64,000 nucleotides of DNA from Ktedonobacteria bacterium (GCA_027459785.1 DAIDGU010000037.1:18004-82003), one strand, 5' to 3'. Positions 36,777 through 47,463 are shown, numbered from the stretch's first letter. Translations and numbers: made by a program. The notes: generated by a model from the letters alone, not told the origin.

Positions 36777-39143
36777 ATGGCAACCGAACCACCTGATGAA
36801 ACACCTATGCCGAACACGGAGATGAGTGCGCGTGATCTCGCCGCCCTCGTCCCACTTGATGAGCGCGCGCCGGAACCTGGCAACGGCAACGGCGCGACGC
36901 ACCTGAATGGGACGCAAAACGATGGCGCGCCCGCAACGCCGCCCGCCGATGAGGTAGTGCGTTCACGCGCTGGCAGTAGCTATGTGCGCCGTCGCCTGAA
37001 TGCCTCGGATGACACGGTGACAATCGAGGCACCTGTCCCCGAACTTGACGCACCGGAGATCGCCGGCAAGCCCTCGCTTACCGGGCGTATCCGAGAAATA
37101 CTTATCGGCTCGCCGATCCCCACCGAGGCCGCCATGCACGAACGCATCGGCCCTTTCAAGGCGTTGGCGATCTTATCATCCGACGCGCTTTCCTCGGTGG
37201 CCTATGGTACAGAGGCCTCGCTGGCGGTGCTGGTGACGGCGGGCGTCTCTTCGACGTTCCATAACCTGTTGTTGGGCCTGTTGATCGTCGCGTTGTTGGG
37301 TATCGTCGCCTTCTCCTACCGGCAAACGATCTTCCATTACCCCAGCGGCGGTGGTTCCTATATCGTCGCCAAGGACAACCTGAACGTCCATTTCGGCCTG
37401 ATCGCGGCGGGCGCGCTGCTGATCGATTATGTGCTGACGGTCAGCGTGTCTGTTTCGGCGGGTGTGGATGCGCTCGTTTCCACCTTCGGCGGCCTGGCGA
37501 ATGATAGCGTGTGGATCGGCGTCGGCCTGATCGCGTTTCTGGTGGTGATGAACCTGCGCGGCGTGCGCGAATCTGGCACGATCTTCGCCGCGCCCACCTA
37601 CCTTTTCGTCGCCAGCTTTCTCCTGATGGTGCTGGTCGGCGTGATCAAAGCCGCGCTCAGCGGTGGATTGTTTGCCGCAGTGCCACCCCACTACTTGGCC
37701 TATCCCGGCACAGGCAGCTATGTGCCGTTCCCCAGCACGGAGCGCCTGACGCTCTTCCTGATCCTGACGGCCTTCGCGTCGGGCTGTTCGGCGATGACTG
37801 GCACGGAGGCGATCTCGAACGGCGTGCCAATCTTCAAGGCTCCGCAATCACAGAATGCGGCTAAAACGCTGACCGTCATGGCGCTGTTGCTGGGCGTGAT
37901 GTATGCCGGAACGACGTTCCTGGCCTGGCGCTACGGCGTCTTGCCTTACCAGAATAGCAATCCGACAGTCATCTCGCAGCTCGCCAATCTGTTTTTCACC
38001 GGACCTTTCGGCTGGTTCGTGTATCTCTTCAACTTCTCGACCACGCTGATCCTGGTGCTGGCGGCGAACACCTCCTTCGCCGATTTCCCGCGCCTATCGT
38101 CGATTCTGGCGCGTGACGACTTCTTGCCGCACTTTTTCAGCATGCAAGGCGACCGCCTCGTCTTCAACACCGGCATTCTGGTGCTGGGCGTTCTCGCCGC
38201 GATCCTGCTGATCATCTTCCACGGCAATACGGAGGCGCTGATCAACCTCTACGCGCTGGGCGTCTTCCTGGCCTTCACCATGTCGCAAGCGGGCATGGTC
38301 AAACGCTGGCTGCACCCACCCCACCCACCGGAAGCACCACCACCGCCCCGCGAACGCGGCTGGCTACGTGGCATGCTGATCAACCTGGCCGGCGCAATAG
38401 CGACCGGCGTCGTCACGATCATCATCGCAGTGTCAAAATTCGACCGCGGCGCGTGGGTAGTCGTCATCTTGATCCCGGCGCTCTATCTGCTATTCCAAAG
38501 CATCCACCACCATTACAAGAATGCGGAAGGGTTGGTGGATAAGATGACTGTGACGCCACCACGCGAATTCGGACGCCACTTGGTGGTGGTGCCGGTCGCG
38601 CGCATCGACAACCTGAGCCTGCGCGGCCTGGCCTATGCGCGCTCGCTGAGCCGCTACGTGCTGGCCGTCCACGTGGCGACCTCGGACGAAGATGCTGGCA
38701 AGGTGCGCCAACTGTGGCAGCAGCGCGTAAAAAAAGAGGGCTTTTTTCGTGGTGTTCCCGCTGCCGATCTGATCGATGAGCGTCTGCCGGAGCCATTGAT
38801 GGATGAGATGTTCGATGGACCGATCGCCGGCCCCGAATTGATCATCGTTAAGTCGCCCTATCGCGCGCTGGCCCGCCCCGTCATCGACTTTGTCGATCGC
38901 CTGCGCGCTCATCACCAAGACGATCTGATCACCGTCGTGTTGCCCGAATTCGTGCCGACCTACTTCTGGGAGAATCTCTTGCACAACCAGACCGTGTTAT
39001 GGCTCAAGTTGCGCCTCATCACGCGCCCCAGCATCGTCACGGTGAGCGTCCCTTATCGCCTGCTGCACCATGACCGCAAGCCCGCCGACCCATCATCTCC
39101 CGCGAAAGATGACGCTGTGCCAGCGGGCGCAACGCAGGAGTGA
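36777..39143 (+). CDS. APC-family amino-acid permease
   Basis: FKALAILSSDALSSVAYGTEASLAVLV; YPSGGGSYIVAKDNLN; GCSAMTGTEAISNGVPIFKAPQSQNAAKTL. Confidence 0.92.
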   Translation: MATEPPDETPMPNTEMSARDLAALVPLDERAPEPGNGNGATHLNGTQNDGAPATPPADEVVRSRAGSSYVRRRLNASDDTVTIEAPVPELDAPEIAGKPSLTGRIREILIGSPIPTEAAMHERIGPFKALAILSSDALSSVAYGTEASLAVLVTAGVSSTFHNLLLGLLIVALLGIVAFSYRQTIFHYPSGGGSYIVAKDNLNVHFGLIAAGALLIDYVLTVSVSVSAGVDALVSTFGGLANDSVWIGVGLIAFLVVMNLRGVRESGTIFAAPTYLFVASFLLMVLVGVIKAALSGGLFAAVPPHYLAYPGTGSYVPFPSTERLTLFLILTAFASGCSAMTGTEAISNGVPIFKAPQSQNAAKTLTVMALLLGVMYAGTTFLAWRYGVLPYQNSNPTVISQLANLFFTGPFGWFVYLFNFSTTLILVLAANTSFADFPRLSSILARDDFLPHFFSMQGDRLVFNTGILVLGVLAAILLIIFHGNTEALINLYALGVFLAFTMSQAGMVKRWLHPPHPPEAPPPPRERGWLRGMLINLAGAIATGVVTIIIAVSKFDRGAWVVVILIPALYLLFQSIHHHYKNAEGLVDKMTVTPPREFGRHLVVVPVARIDNLSLRGLAYARSLSRYVLAVHVATSDEDAGKVRQLWQQRVKKEGFFRGVPAADLIDERLPEPLMDEMFDGPIAGPELIIVKSPYRALARPVIDFVDRLRAHHQDDLITVVLPEFVPTYFWENLLHNQTVLWLKLRLITRPSIVTVSVPYRLLHHDRKPADPSSPAKDDAVPAGATQE

Positions 39144-39290
39144 GATCGGGAAGTTGCTACCGCGCTGGCGACGCGGCAGGCATATCCGCCTCACGAACAT
39201 CTTTGTATGGGCGCGGTTATGCTGTTTTACCAAATAGGGCGAACATGCCTAGACAGCCCGCCGGGGGCAACGTTGTCATCATCGTCCGCC

Positions 39291-39405
39291 CGCCGGGGGC
39301 AAGATCCCAGTCGCCGCGCGGTCGCCGGGGGCAAGATCCCAGTCGCCGCGCGGTCGCCGGGGGTTAAACCCCCGGCTCGGAAAAGGAACCCCTCCGGGCT
39401 AGGGC
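39291..39405. repeat. Two 32-bp tandem units plus terminal hairpin (GCCGGGGGTTAAACCCCCGGCTCGG family)
   Basis: CGCCGGGGGCAAGATCCCAGTCGCCGCGCGGT x2, then CGCCGGGGGTTAAACCCCCGGCTCGGAAAAGGAACCCCTCCGGGCTAGG. Confidence 0.8.
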
Positions 39406-39650
39406 GCGACATCCCCGCTCGCCATGGTCCCCATGCTCGTGTTGCCCGGCGCGATCCACCCCGGCCTCCTGGCGATTCCGCTGCCATCGGATCAGGAATC
39501 TGACATAGCAGGTTTCGCCGCGTAGCGTTCAAGCGCGCCAATTAGTTGCAATCGATACCGCCTGCGCCCCCACATGTTCCCCCCGTGAAACGTCCCTCGC
39601 GCCACCCACGTTACGCTAGAGACTAGTCAACAACAATTTTTACAGACAAC

Positions 39651-41279
39651 GTGAGACGGCTCAACATACTAGGGGTGTGCAACATGTATCATCCACAAGA
39701 GACACAGCCGACGCTGCCGGCTACCCAACGAGTGGCAGGCAACCAGTGGCCGCCACCAGCGGCGCGGCACACAGGCGGCAAGAAGCTTTCGCGGCGCGGC
39801 TTGCTGATCGGCGCGGGCGCGGTCGGCGTCGGCGCAGCGGCCATCACCACTGGCCTGCTCAGCGCCGAAGGCGTCATTCATCTGGGGGCATCGCCCACGG
39901 CGGCACCCGCCCCCCACGCGCAGATCACCCATCTGCTGCGGCGTGCCGGCTTCGGTGCGACCTGGAGCGAGATCCAGACCTATAGCGCGCTGGGCTGGAC
40001 GGGGACCATCGACCGGCTGCTGAATCCGAACAGCGTGCCGGATGACATCGACCAGCGCCTCAACTCGTTAGGGTTGGACCTTTCGCGTCCCATCGATGAG
40101 CAACGCTGGTGGGTACTGCGCATGCTCTATTCCCAGCGCCCCCTGCTGGAAAAGATGACGCTGTTTTGGCACGGCGTCCTCACCAGCAGCTTCAAAAAGG
40201 TCGGTGGCAAGCGTGGCTATGGCTATCTGATCAATCAGAACAACTTCCTACGCGCCCACGCCTTCGACACGTATGACAACATCTTGCTCGGCATCACCCA
40301 AGATCCTGCAATGATGTGGTGGTTGGATCTGCGCCTGAATAAGAAACAAGCGCCGAATGAGAATTATGCCCGTGAGTTGATGGAACTTTTCACGCTGGGC
40401 GTCAGCGGCGGCTATACGCAAAACGATGTGCATAATGCCGCGCTGGCGCTGACCGGCTTCAAGCTGCGGCCCGACGGCACCGTAACATACCTGCCGGAGA
40501 TGCACGACGACAGTCAGAAGACGCTGCTGGGCCATACCGGCGATTTGAACTATCAGGATGTCATCCGCATCGTCGCCGCGCATCCCGCGACCGGCCCCTT
40601 CATCTGCCGGCGCATCTTCAGCTTCTTCGTGCATGAAAACCCAACGACCGCCGACCTGCAACCGATGGTGAGCGCGTATTACAGTAGCGGCCACAACATG
40701 GGGGCGGTCATGCGCGCGATGTTCACCACGCCCGCTTTCCTCGCGCCGGAATCCTACCGCGCCCGCATCAAGAGTCCAGTGGAGTTCACCATCGGCGCAA
40801 TCCGCCAGCTTGAACTGGAAGTAGGCGGCTCCGGTGTGGCCGGCGTGATCAACCAGATGGGGCAGATCATCTTTGCCCCACCGAATGTCGCCGGCTGGCC
40901 GGGCGATCAGGGGAGCGCCAACTGGATGAACACGGGTACCTGGCTGGTGCGCGTCAACCTCATCAACAGCTTGCTCAACGGCGTGAAAACGTTCCAGGGT
41001 CAGGGGGGTCAGGGCTTGGGCAACATCGACCAAGTGATGCAGGGCATCATCAGCCGTCAGAACCTGAGTTCAGCCGCCGCCATGGTGGATTATTTCACTG
41101 CGCTGTTTATCGACGGGCAGATCACCACGCCTCGTCGTCAAACATTGATCGATACGCTGAGCGCCAGTGGCGGCAATGGTGCCAGCGTGAAGCTCAGTGG
41201 CGGTGGCAGCGTCGCCGGCAGTAATCTGCGCACGATGCTGTACCTGTTGATGACCAGCCCTGAATATCAGTTGAACTAA
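39651..41279 (+). CDS. DUF1800 domain protein
   Basis: HLLRRAGFGATWSEI; MTLFWHGVLTSS; NENYARELMELFTLGVSGGYTQNDV; PNVAGWPG. Confidence 0.92.
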   Translation: MRRLNILGVCNMYHPQETQPTLPATQRVAGNQWPPPAARHTGGKKLSRRGLLIGAGAVGVGAAAITTGLLSAEGVIHLGASPTAAPAPHAQITHLLRRAGFGATWSEIQTYSALGWTGTIDRLLNPNSVPDDIDQRLNSLGLDLSRPIDEQRWWVLRMLYSQRPLLEKMTLFWHGVLTSSFKKVGGKRGYGYLINQNNFLRAHAFDTYDNILLGITQDPAMMWWLDLRLNKKQAPNENYARELMELFTLGVSGGYTQNDVHNAALALTGFKLRPDGTVTYLPEMHDDSQKTLLGHTGDLNYQDVIRIVAAHPATGPFICRRIFSFFVHENPTTADLQPMVSAYYSSGHNMGAVMRAMFTTPAFLAPESYRARIKSPVEFTIGAIRQLELEVGGSGVAGVINQMGQIIFAPPNVAGWPGDQGSANWMNTGTWLVRVNLINSLLNGVKTFQGQGGQGLGNIDQVMQGIISRQNLSSAAAMVDYFTALFIDGQITTPRRQTLIDTLSASGGNGASVKLSGGGSVAGSNLRTMLYLLMTSPEYQLN

Positions 41280-41291
41280 AGGAGCGGCTTC

Positions 41292-42587
41292 ATGAATCGG
41301 CTTTCGCGCCGCGCGATCTTGAAAGACGGTTGCCTGGCCGTGGGGTCCGGCCTCCTCGCGCCCGGCATCTTTGGCGCGCTGGCGCAGGTGCCGGCGCAAG
41401 CGGCGACCTTGGGCGCACCCCTCGCTGGCCCCGCTGCGTCCAACGGGCGTGTTCTCGTGGTGGTGCAATTGGCCGGCGGCAATGACGGCCTGCAAGCGGT
41501 CATCCCTTACGCCGATCCGCTGTATACGCAGATGCGCCCGACGCTCGGTGTCGCCAAGAGTAATCAGATCCCGCTGAGCGCGCAAATGGCGCTGCATGCC
41601 GACCTCGGCGCGCTCAAGCCGCTGTGGGATGCCGGCGAGATGGCCGTGATCCAGGGCGTCGGCTATCCCAACCCCAACCTCTCGCACTTCCAATCGATGT
41701 ACATCTGGCAGACGTTAGATATGACGGGCGCGCAGGGGACGGCGCAGACCGGCTGGCTGGGGAGTTATTTGCATAACGCTGGCGCGTCAATCCAGCAGCC
41801 CTTCACAGGCGTGAACGGCGGGGCGCTGCTCCCCGAAGCGTTCATGGCCCCTGGCATCTCCGTGCCGGCGATCAGTTCGGCAGCGGCTTTCAGCGTGCGG
41901 CCCGATCCCGCCGATCAGCAGCGCGCGGGGCAGCGCCGCCAGGCGCTGCTGAACTACACCTCGTCTTTCACTGGCACCTCGGACGCGCAGACCACCTTCG
42001 CCAAGCTCCTGAGCGATACTTCACAGGCGGCAGCGACCGGCTCCGATCAGTTTGCCAAAGCGGCGGCGAATTACAAGCCAGCGGCGGGCGTCACGTATCC
42101 AGCGCAGTCGAGCCTGGCAGCGAGCTTGCAGATCGTGGCGGCAACCATCACGCAGGGGTTGGGCGTGCGCGTGGCGTATGTGACGCTCGGCGGCTTCGAC
42201 ACCCACGCCGACGAGGTGAACACGCTGCATCTGCTTTATCCCGAACTGGCGCAATCCCTCGCCGCCTTCTGGCAAGACATGCATGCGCAAGGGACCGCCG
42301 ATACCATCATGATGATGACGTGGTCCGAGTTTGGTCGGCGCGTCCACGAGAACGGCAGCACCGGCACCGACCACGGCACCGCCGCGCCACAATTCGTCTT
42401 CGGCCCCGGCGTGGCGGGCGGCCTGCACGGCACCGCGCCCAACCTCGCCAATCTGGACTCCACCGGCAATCTGCTTTTCCAGACCGATTTCCGCTCCTAC
42501 TACGCCACCATCATCCAAAACTGGCTTGGCGCGGACGCGCCGACCGTCCTGGGCGGCAGTTATCCCCTGCTGGATTTCGTCAAGTAG
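41292..42587 (+). CDS. DUF1501 domain protein
   Basis: RRAILKDGCLAVGSGLLAPG (twin-Arg-like), VVQLAGGNDGLQAVIPYAD; TWSEFGRRVHENGSTGTDHGTAAPQFVFGPGV. Confidence 0.93.
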   Translation: MNRLSRRAILKDGCLAVGSGLLAPGIFGALAQVPAQAATLGAPLAGPAASNGRVLVVVQLAGGNDGLQAVIPYADPLYTQMRPTLGVAKSNQIPLSAQMALHADLGALKPLWDAGEMAVIQGVGYPNPNLSHFQSMYIWQTLDMTGAQGTAQTGWLGSYLHNAGASIQQPFTGVNGGALLPEAFMAPGISVPAISSAAAFSVRPDPADQQRAGQRRQALLNYTSSFTGTSDAQTTFAKLLSDTSQAAATGSDQFAKAAANYKPAAGVTYPAQSSLAASLQIVAATITQGLGVRVAYVTLGGFDTHADEVNTLHLLYPELAQSLAAFWQDMHAQGTADTIMMMTWSEFGRRVHENGSTGTDHGTAAPQFVFGPGVAGGLHGTAPNLANLDSTGNLLFQTDFRSYYATIIQNWLGADAPTVLGGSYPLLDFVK

Positions 42588-42601
42588 AGCAATAAGCGGC
42601 G

Positions 42602-42713
42602 GGCGTTGGTACAACTATCGCACCAACGCCAATAGGAACTGCGAGAGATATGATCACGTGCTAGCAGCGTGAGCGACGCATGGAGCCGCGAGGTGGCTAC
42701 AACTCCTCGCGGC
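42602..42713. terminator. Two consecutive perfect 9-bp hairpins downstream of the DUF1501 gene
   Basis: GGCGTTGGT..ACCAACGCC (42602-42630) and GCCGCGAGG..CCTCGCGGC (42685-42713); no clear T-tract. Confidence 0.4.
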
Positions 42714-42866
42714 CTCCCATCCGCCGTATATTTTTGACACATTACCAACCATCCGCTCCTTTTTGTCATAACCTGTAATGTGGTTCGTATGACATATTGG
42801 TTATACTTCTTCCGGGATAACAGGAACACTAGAACTCAGACTGTTTGCTATAAAGGAGCGCACAGT

Positions 42867-43997
42867 ATGGCGACGAAGAAGACGACCAAAACCAGCAGTG
42901 CTACGAAAACGGCTTCAGCAGCCACGAAAAACCCCCAAGCAGATGCTTTCGATGAAGCCAAACTGATGGCCTTCGTCGAAAAAGCGGTGGGCGAGTTCGG
43001 CGTCATCGCCAGCGCGGCGCTGGTGGTGATCGGTGACAAGCTAGGTTTGTACCAGGCGATGGTGGATGGCAAGCCGGTGACATCGGCGGAACTGGCAGCA
43101 CGCACGAAGACGACGGAACGCTACATCCGTGAATGGCTGATCAACCAGGCGGCCAGCGGCATCCTGGCGTATGATTCAGCTACCCAACACTATCGGTTGC
43201 CACCGGAACACGCGGTCGCGCTCACCGACCAAAGCAGCCCAGCCTATGTTATCGGCGGCTACCAGTTGATCACCGCGATGCTGCGCGCGGAGCCACGCAT
43301 CGCCGAGGCGTTTCGCACCGGCACGGGGATGGCTTGGGGCGAGCATGATCCCGCGCTCTTTGAGGGTGTCGAACGGTTCTTCCGCCCCGGCTATACGGCG
43401 AATCTGGTAGACACCTGGCTTCCCGCGCTGGACGGCGTGCATGCCAAGCTGGCGGCGGGGGCAGCGGTCGCCGACATCGGCTGTGGCCACGGTGCCTCGA
43501 CGATCATCATGGCCAAGGCATATCCGCAGTCGCACTTCTACGGCTTCGATAACCACGCCCCCTCGATTGATGCGGCCCGCGCGCGGGCGCAGGAGGCCGG
43601 CGTAGCGGAGCGCGTGACGTTCGCGGTCGCCAGCGCACAGGACTTTCCTGATCACCGCTACGCGCTCGTCGCGTTTTTCGATTGCCTGCACGACATGGGC
43701 GATCCGGTGGGCGCGCTGAAGCGCACGCGCGCGACCATCGATCCCGACGGCACGGTGCTGTTGGTCGAACCGATGGCTGGCACGGCGGTCGAAGAGAATT
43801 TCAATCCGGTAGGACGCATCTATTCCGCCGCGTCGGTGCTGTGCTGCACGCCGAACGCTGTGGCGACGGGGCCGGTGGCGCTCGGCACGGTGGCGACGGA
43901 TGACGCGCTACGCGAGGTGGCGGCAGCAGCCGGCTTCACGCGCTTCCGGCGGGCGCTGGCCTCGCCCCTCAATCGCTTCTTCGAGGTGCGCGTGTAG
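42867..43997 (+). CDS. Class I SAM-dependent methyltransferase with N-terminal winged-helix region
   Basis: LGLYQAMVDGKPVTSAELAARTKTTERYIREWL; VADIGCGHGASTIIMAKAYPQSHFYGFD; FDCLHDMGDP. Confidence 0.88.
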   Translation: MATKKTTKTSSATKTASAATKNPQADAFDEAKLMAFVEKAVGEFGVIASAALVVIGDKLGLYQAMVDGKPVTSAELAARTKTTERYIREWLINQAASGILAYDSATQHYRLPPEHAVALTDQSSPAYVIGGYQLITAMLRAEPRIAEAFRTGTGMAWGEHDPALFEGVERFFRPGYTANLVDTWLPALDGVHAKLAAGAAVADIGCGHGASTIIMAKAYPQSHFYGFDNHAPSIDAARARAQEAGVAERVTFAVASAQDFPDHRYALVAFFDCLHDMGDPVGALKRTRATIDPDGTVLLVEPMAGTAVEENFNPVGRIYSAASVLCCTPNAVATGPVALGTVATDDALREVAAAAGFTRFRRALASPLNRFFEVRV

Positions 43998-44031
43998 CAT
44001 CACCGGTAACGCTGGCGGACGGCATGCCCAT

Positions 44032-45342
44032 TCACCGGCTGCCCGCCAGCGTCTCCGTCTCGCCGGCGGGCAGCGCCTGGCCTGCCGTTGTGCCGGGCGG
44101 TGGCGGCAGGGCCGCCTTGGCGTTGCGGGCCAGCGCGCGCTGGCGGGCTTGCACCCACGGTGGCAGCGTCCCCTTGGGCGACGCGCCGATGGCGCGGCTC
44201 AGCAGGAGGACGTAGCCGATCAGCATCACAAAGTTCACGCCGCCCGTTACCCACAGCGTATAGGGTTGCGGCACGGCCAGCAGCAACGCGGCGGTGACGA
44301 GGATATTCACCAGCGTCACGGGGATCAGGATCAGCCAGGCATATTGCATCAACTGGTCGGCGCGCAGGCGCGGCAGTGTGGTGCGCACCCAGATGAAGAT
44401 CGATTGCAAGAAGTAGACCTTCACCAGGAACCAGAAGACGGCGATCACGTTGAAGATCAGATCCGCGACGGAAAAGACGCCGCCGGGATTGGCCGTTACA
44501 GTGGAGTGCCAGAAGGCGAGGTCCGCCCCCGGTCCCGACCAGCCACCCAGGAACAGCACCGTCGCCACGCTGGAAACGATCAGCATGTTGCCATATTCGC
44601 CCAGGAAGAACATCGCCCACTGCATGCCTGAATATTCAGTCAGGTAGCCAGCGACCAGTTCGGATTCCGCTTCCGGCAGGTCGAAGGGCGCGCGATTCGT
44701 TTCCGCCAGGCCACAGGTGTAATAGATGATCAGGCCGAGCGGCTGGATCAGGACGAACCACAGCCACCAGGGATGCATCTGCGCGCTGACGATATCGGTG
44801 AAGGAGATCGAGCCGATGCCGTTGTGCGAGACGACACTGGTGAGCATCACCACGCCGACCAGCGACAGCAGCAAGGGCAACTCATACGAGATCATCTGCG
44901 CGGCGGAACGCAAGCCGCCGATCAGGGAATACTTGCTGTTCGATCCCCAGCCGGCCATGAAGACGCCGATCACGTCCAGCGAACTGAGCGCGACATACAG
45001 CAAGAGGCCCGTGCCGAGCGCGCTGGTCGTCATGAAGGGCGAGAACGGCAACATCACGAAGGCCGTCAGCACCGGCGCGAAAAAGATCATCGGTGCCAGC
45101 GAAAAGATCGCATTATCCGTATCGCGTGAGCGCACGATCTCTTTCAGCAGCAGCTTCATCACATCATAAGTCGATTGCAGCGCGCCGAAAGGGCCGTAAT
45201 ACTTCGGTCCCACACGATCCTGCATGAACGCCATGACCTTGCGTTCGGCATATACCATGATGACGGCATTCGTCGCCACCAGGAAGATGAAAAACAGCAA
45301 CGTCACCACGAAGTGAACGATCTGAAATCCAATGTTCACCAC
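44032..45342 (-). CDS. nuoH: NADH-quinone oxidoreductase subunit H
   Basis: YAERKVMAFMQDRVGPKYYGPFGALQSTYDVMKLLLKE; LAETNRAPFDLPEAESELVAGYLTEYSGM. Confidence 0.96.
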   Translation of the reverse strand: MVNIGFQIVHFVVTLLFFIFLVATNAVIMVYAERKVMAFMQDRVGPKYYGPFGALQSTYDVMKLLLKEIVRSRDTDNAIFSLAPMIFFAPVLTAFVMLPFSPFMTTSALGTGLLLYVALSSLDVIGVFMAGWGSNSKYSLIGGLRSAAQMISYELPLLLSLVGVVMLTSVVSHNGIGSISFTDIVSAQMHPWWLWFVLIQPLGLIIYYTCGLAETNRAPFDLPEAESELVAGYLTEYSGMQWAMFFLGEYGNMLIVSSVATVLFLGGWSGPGADLAFWHSTVTANPGGVFSVADLIFNVIAVFWFLVKVYFLQSIFIWVRTTLPRLRADQLMQYAWLILIPVTLVNILVTAALLLAVPQPYTLWVTGGVNFVMLIGYVLLLSRAIGASPKGTLPPWVQARQRALARNAKAALPPPPGTTAGQALPAGETETLAGSR

Positions 45343-45364
45343 AACACCCGCTCCCGATCTATTT

Positions 45365-46507
45365 CTAGCGATCGACCTCGCCCAGCACCAGATCGATGCT
45401 GCCGAGGATCGCCACCACGTCGCCCATCTTATGCCCGCGCATCAGTTCGGGGACGATCTGCAAGTTGACGAAGGACGGCCCGCGAATCTTCGCGCGATAG
45501 GGATACTCCGAGCCGTCGCTGATAAGGTAGATGCCCAGTTCGCCCTTGCTGCTCTCGATGGCGAAATAGGTTTCGCCGCGCGGCGGGCGCAGCGCGATGG
45601 GCGTGCGCGTGCCGATCGGACCGCCGGGCAGCGCCGCCATGCCCTCGCGGATCAGCCGCGCGCTCTCCTTCATCTCATACATGCGGCACATATAGCGCCC
45701 AAAGGCGTCGCCGTCTTCGCGCACGACGGGATTGACCTTGATGTCGCGGTACGCGCCATAGGGGCGGTTCACGCGCAGATCAAAGTTCACGCCGGAGGCG
45801 CGCAGGATCGGCCCCGTCATGCCGAAGGCGACGGCCTGATCCGGATCGATATAGCCGACGCCTTGGGTGCGCTTCATGAAGATCTCATTGCCAGTGATCA
45901 GCACATCCAGTTCTTTCCAACTGTTCTCGAAGGTGTCCAGCCAGGCTTCCAGCCGTTGCAGCCAGCCGACGGGCAGGTCGTGCAGCACGCCGCCCACGCG
46001 CATATAGTTCACGTTGAAGCGACTGCCCGCCACCTCCTCGAAAAGTTCGAGCAAGCCCTCGCGGTCGCGGAAGGCGTAGAGGATCGGCGTGAACGCGCCC
46101 AGGTCCAGCATATATGTGCCGACGGCGACGAGGTGGCTGGCGATGCGCTGCATCTCGTTGGTGATCAGGCGGAGATACTGGGCGCGGCGCGGCGGCTCGA
46201 TGCCCATCAACTGCTCCACCGCCCCCGCGTAGGCCGTCTCGTTGAGCATCGGCGAGAGGTAGTCGGAGTTATCCATATAGCGGATGCCCGCCATATAGGT
46301 GCGGTTTTCCAGGATCTTCTCGATGCCGCGATGCAAGTAGCCGATGACCGGCGTGCAATGCACCACCGTCTCGCCTTCCAGCGTCATCACCAGGCGCAAC
46401 ACGCCATGGGTGGAGGGGTGCTGCGGCCCCATGTTGAGGATCATCTCCTCAGTACGAAAGCCCTCGTCGCTCTCAGCGTAACGCGGCGCTTCATTCACCG
46501 TTGCCAT
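45365..46507 (-). CDS. nuoD: NADH-quinone oxidoreductase subunit D
   Basis: MILNMGPQHPSTHGVLRLVMTLEGE; YLHRGIEKI; YMDNSDYLSPM; ILGSIDLVLGEVDR. Confidence 0.97.
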   Translation of the reverse strand: MATVNEAPRYAESDEGFRTEEMILNMGPQHPSTHGVLRLVMTLEGETVVHCTPVIGYLHRGIEKILENRTYMAGIRYMDNSDYLSPMLNETAYAGAVEQLMGIEPPRRAQYLRLITNEMQRIASHLVAVGTYMLDLGAFTPILYAFRDREGLLELFEEVAGSRFNVNYMRVGGVLHDLPVGWLQRLEAWLDTFENSWKELDVLITGNEIFMKRTQGVGYIDPDQAVAFGMTGPILRASGVNFDLRVNRPYGAYRDIKVNPVVREDGDAFGRYMCRMYEMKESARLIREGMAALPGGPIGTRTPIALRPPRGETYFAIESSKGELGIYLISDGSEYPYRAKIRGPSFVNLQIVPELMRGHKMGDVVAILGSIDLVLGEVDR

Positions 46508-46527
46508 TGTGGGTGCCTCATTTCAAG

Positions 46528-46681
46528 GAGAAAGGACGGGAACACGAAAGCAGCGACGGAACACGAAATGACGCGAGATCAGCGCGAGATAGCGCGAAAT
46601 AGTTATATAAAAGTTTTCGCGGTATTTCGCTCTATTTCGTGTTATTTCGTGTTCCGTTGCCCCATTCTTGTTTTCTCCGTC
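46528..46681. repeat. Large imperfect inverted repeat between nuoC and nuoD
   Basis: Left arm ACGGAACACGAAATGACGCGAGATCAGCGCGAGATAGCGCGAAATAG; right arm (revcomp) ACGGAACACGAAATAACACGAAATAGAGCGAAATACCGCG. Confidence 0.8.
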
Positions 46682-46689
46682 CATTCTCA

Positions 46690-47463
46690 TCACTTCTTCT
46701 GCTCTTCTTCGTGGGATTCCGCGCCGGAGCCGTTGTAGTCGGGCTGGTGCCGCCAGGTCTGGGGCGGGAAGCTGCGCCCGTGGAACTGCGTGCTGCCGAA
46801 GGTCGGCGTGCCGGGGTGCAGGCGTTCCTGGTCGCCCTGGCTCAGGTGGCTGGGGACGACGCGCTGGTGGCCGATGCCGCGCTGCGTGTCGCCGGCCAGC
46901 GCCCGCGCGCCGTTCGTCGCCGTGGTGGCGCGGTCATGCACCGTCAGCGGGGTGGGGCGGAAGCTTTTGAGCAGCGGGTAGCCCACGAACTCGTCGTCCA
47001 GCAGGATGCGCCGCAGGTCGGGGTGGCCGGCGAAGGTGATGCCGAAAAGGTCATACGTCTCGCGCTCCAGCCAGTTCGCCGTGGACCATACGCCGATGAC
47101 GCTGTCGATCTCATTCGTCGCCGGCACGTTGACCGTCATCTCCATGAGCCAGGCGCGTGTGGTGGAACGCAGATGATAGACCACCTGGCGCTGCTCGATG
47201 AGATCTACGCCGGAGACACAACTGAGCAAATCGAAGCCGAGGTCGTCGCGCAGGTGCAGGGCGGTGTCCACCAGTTGCTCCGGGGCGACCTCGATGGCGG
47301 GGATGTTGCCAGGCAGGATGCGCGTCGGTACGGCATTGCCCTGGCCGGTGTGGATGGTGCCGAGCGCGACCACCAGCGCCTGCGCGGCGGCAGCCGGCTG
47401 CACGACCGTACTCAGCGACGCGGGTGGCAGGGGCGCATTAGCCGGGGTAGGGATTAAATCCAT
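46690..47463 (-). CDS. nuoC: NADH-quinone oxidoreductase subunit C
   Basis: [65 protein letters not shown]. Confidence 0.95.
   Translation of the reverse strand: MDLIPTPANAPLPPASLSTVVQPAAAAQALVVALGTIHTGQGNAVPTRILPGNIPAIEVAPEQLVDTALHLRDDLGFDLLSCVSGVDLIEQRQVVYHLRSTTRAWLMEMTVNVPATNEIDSVIGVWSTANWLERETYDLFGITFAGHPDLRRILLDDEFVGYPLLKSFRPTPLTVHDRATTATNGARALAGDTQRGIGHQRVVPSHLSQGDQERLHPGTPTFGSTQFHGRSFPPQTWRHQPDYNGSGAESHEEEQKK

Noticed and set aside
39291-39354. Possible CRISPR array from 32-bp units
   Set aside because: Only two identical units with no spacer diversity; the same element is dispersed at other intergenic sites.
45332-46738. 468-aa + strand ORF
   Set aside because: Antisense to nuoD; no domain signature.
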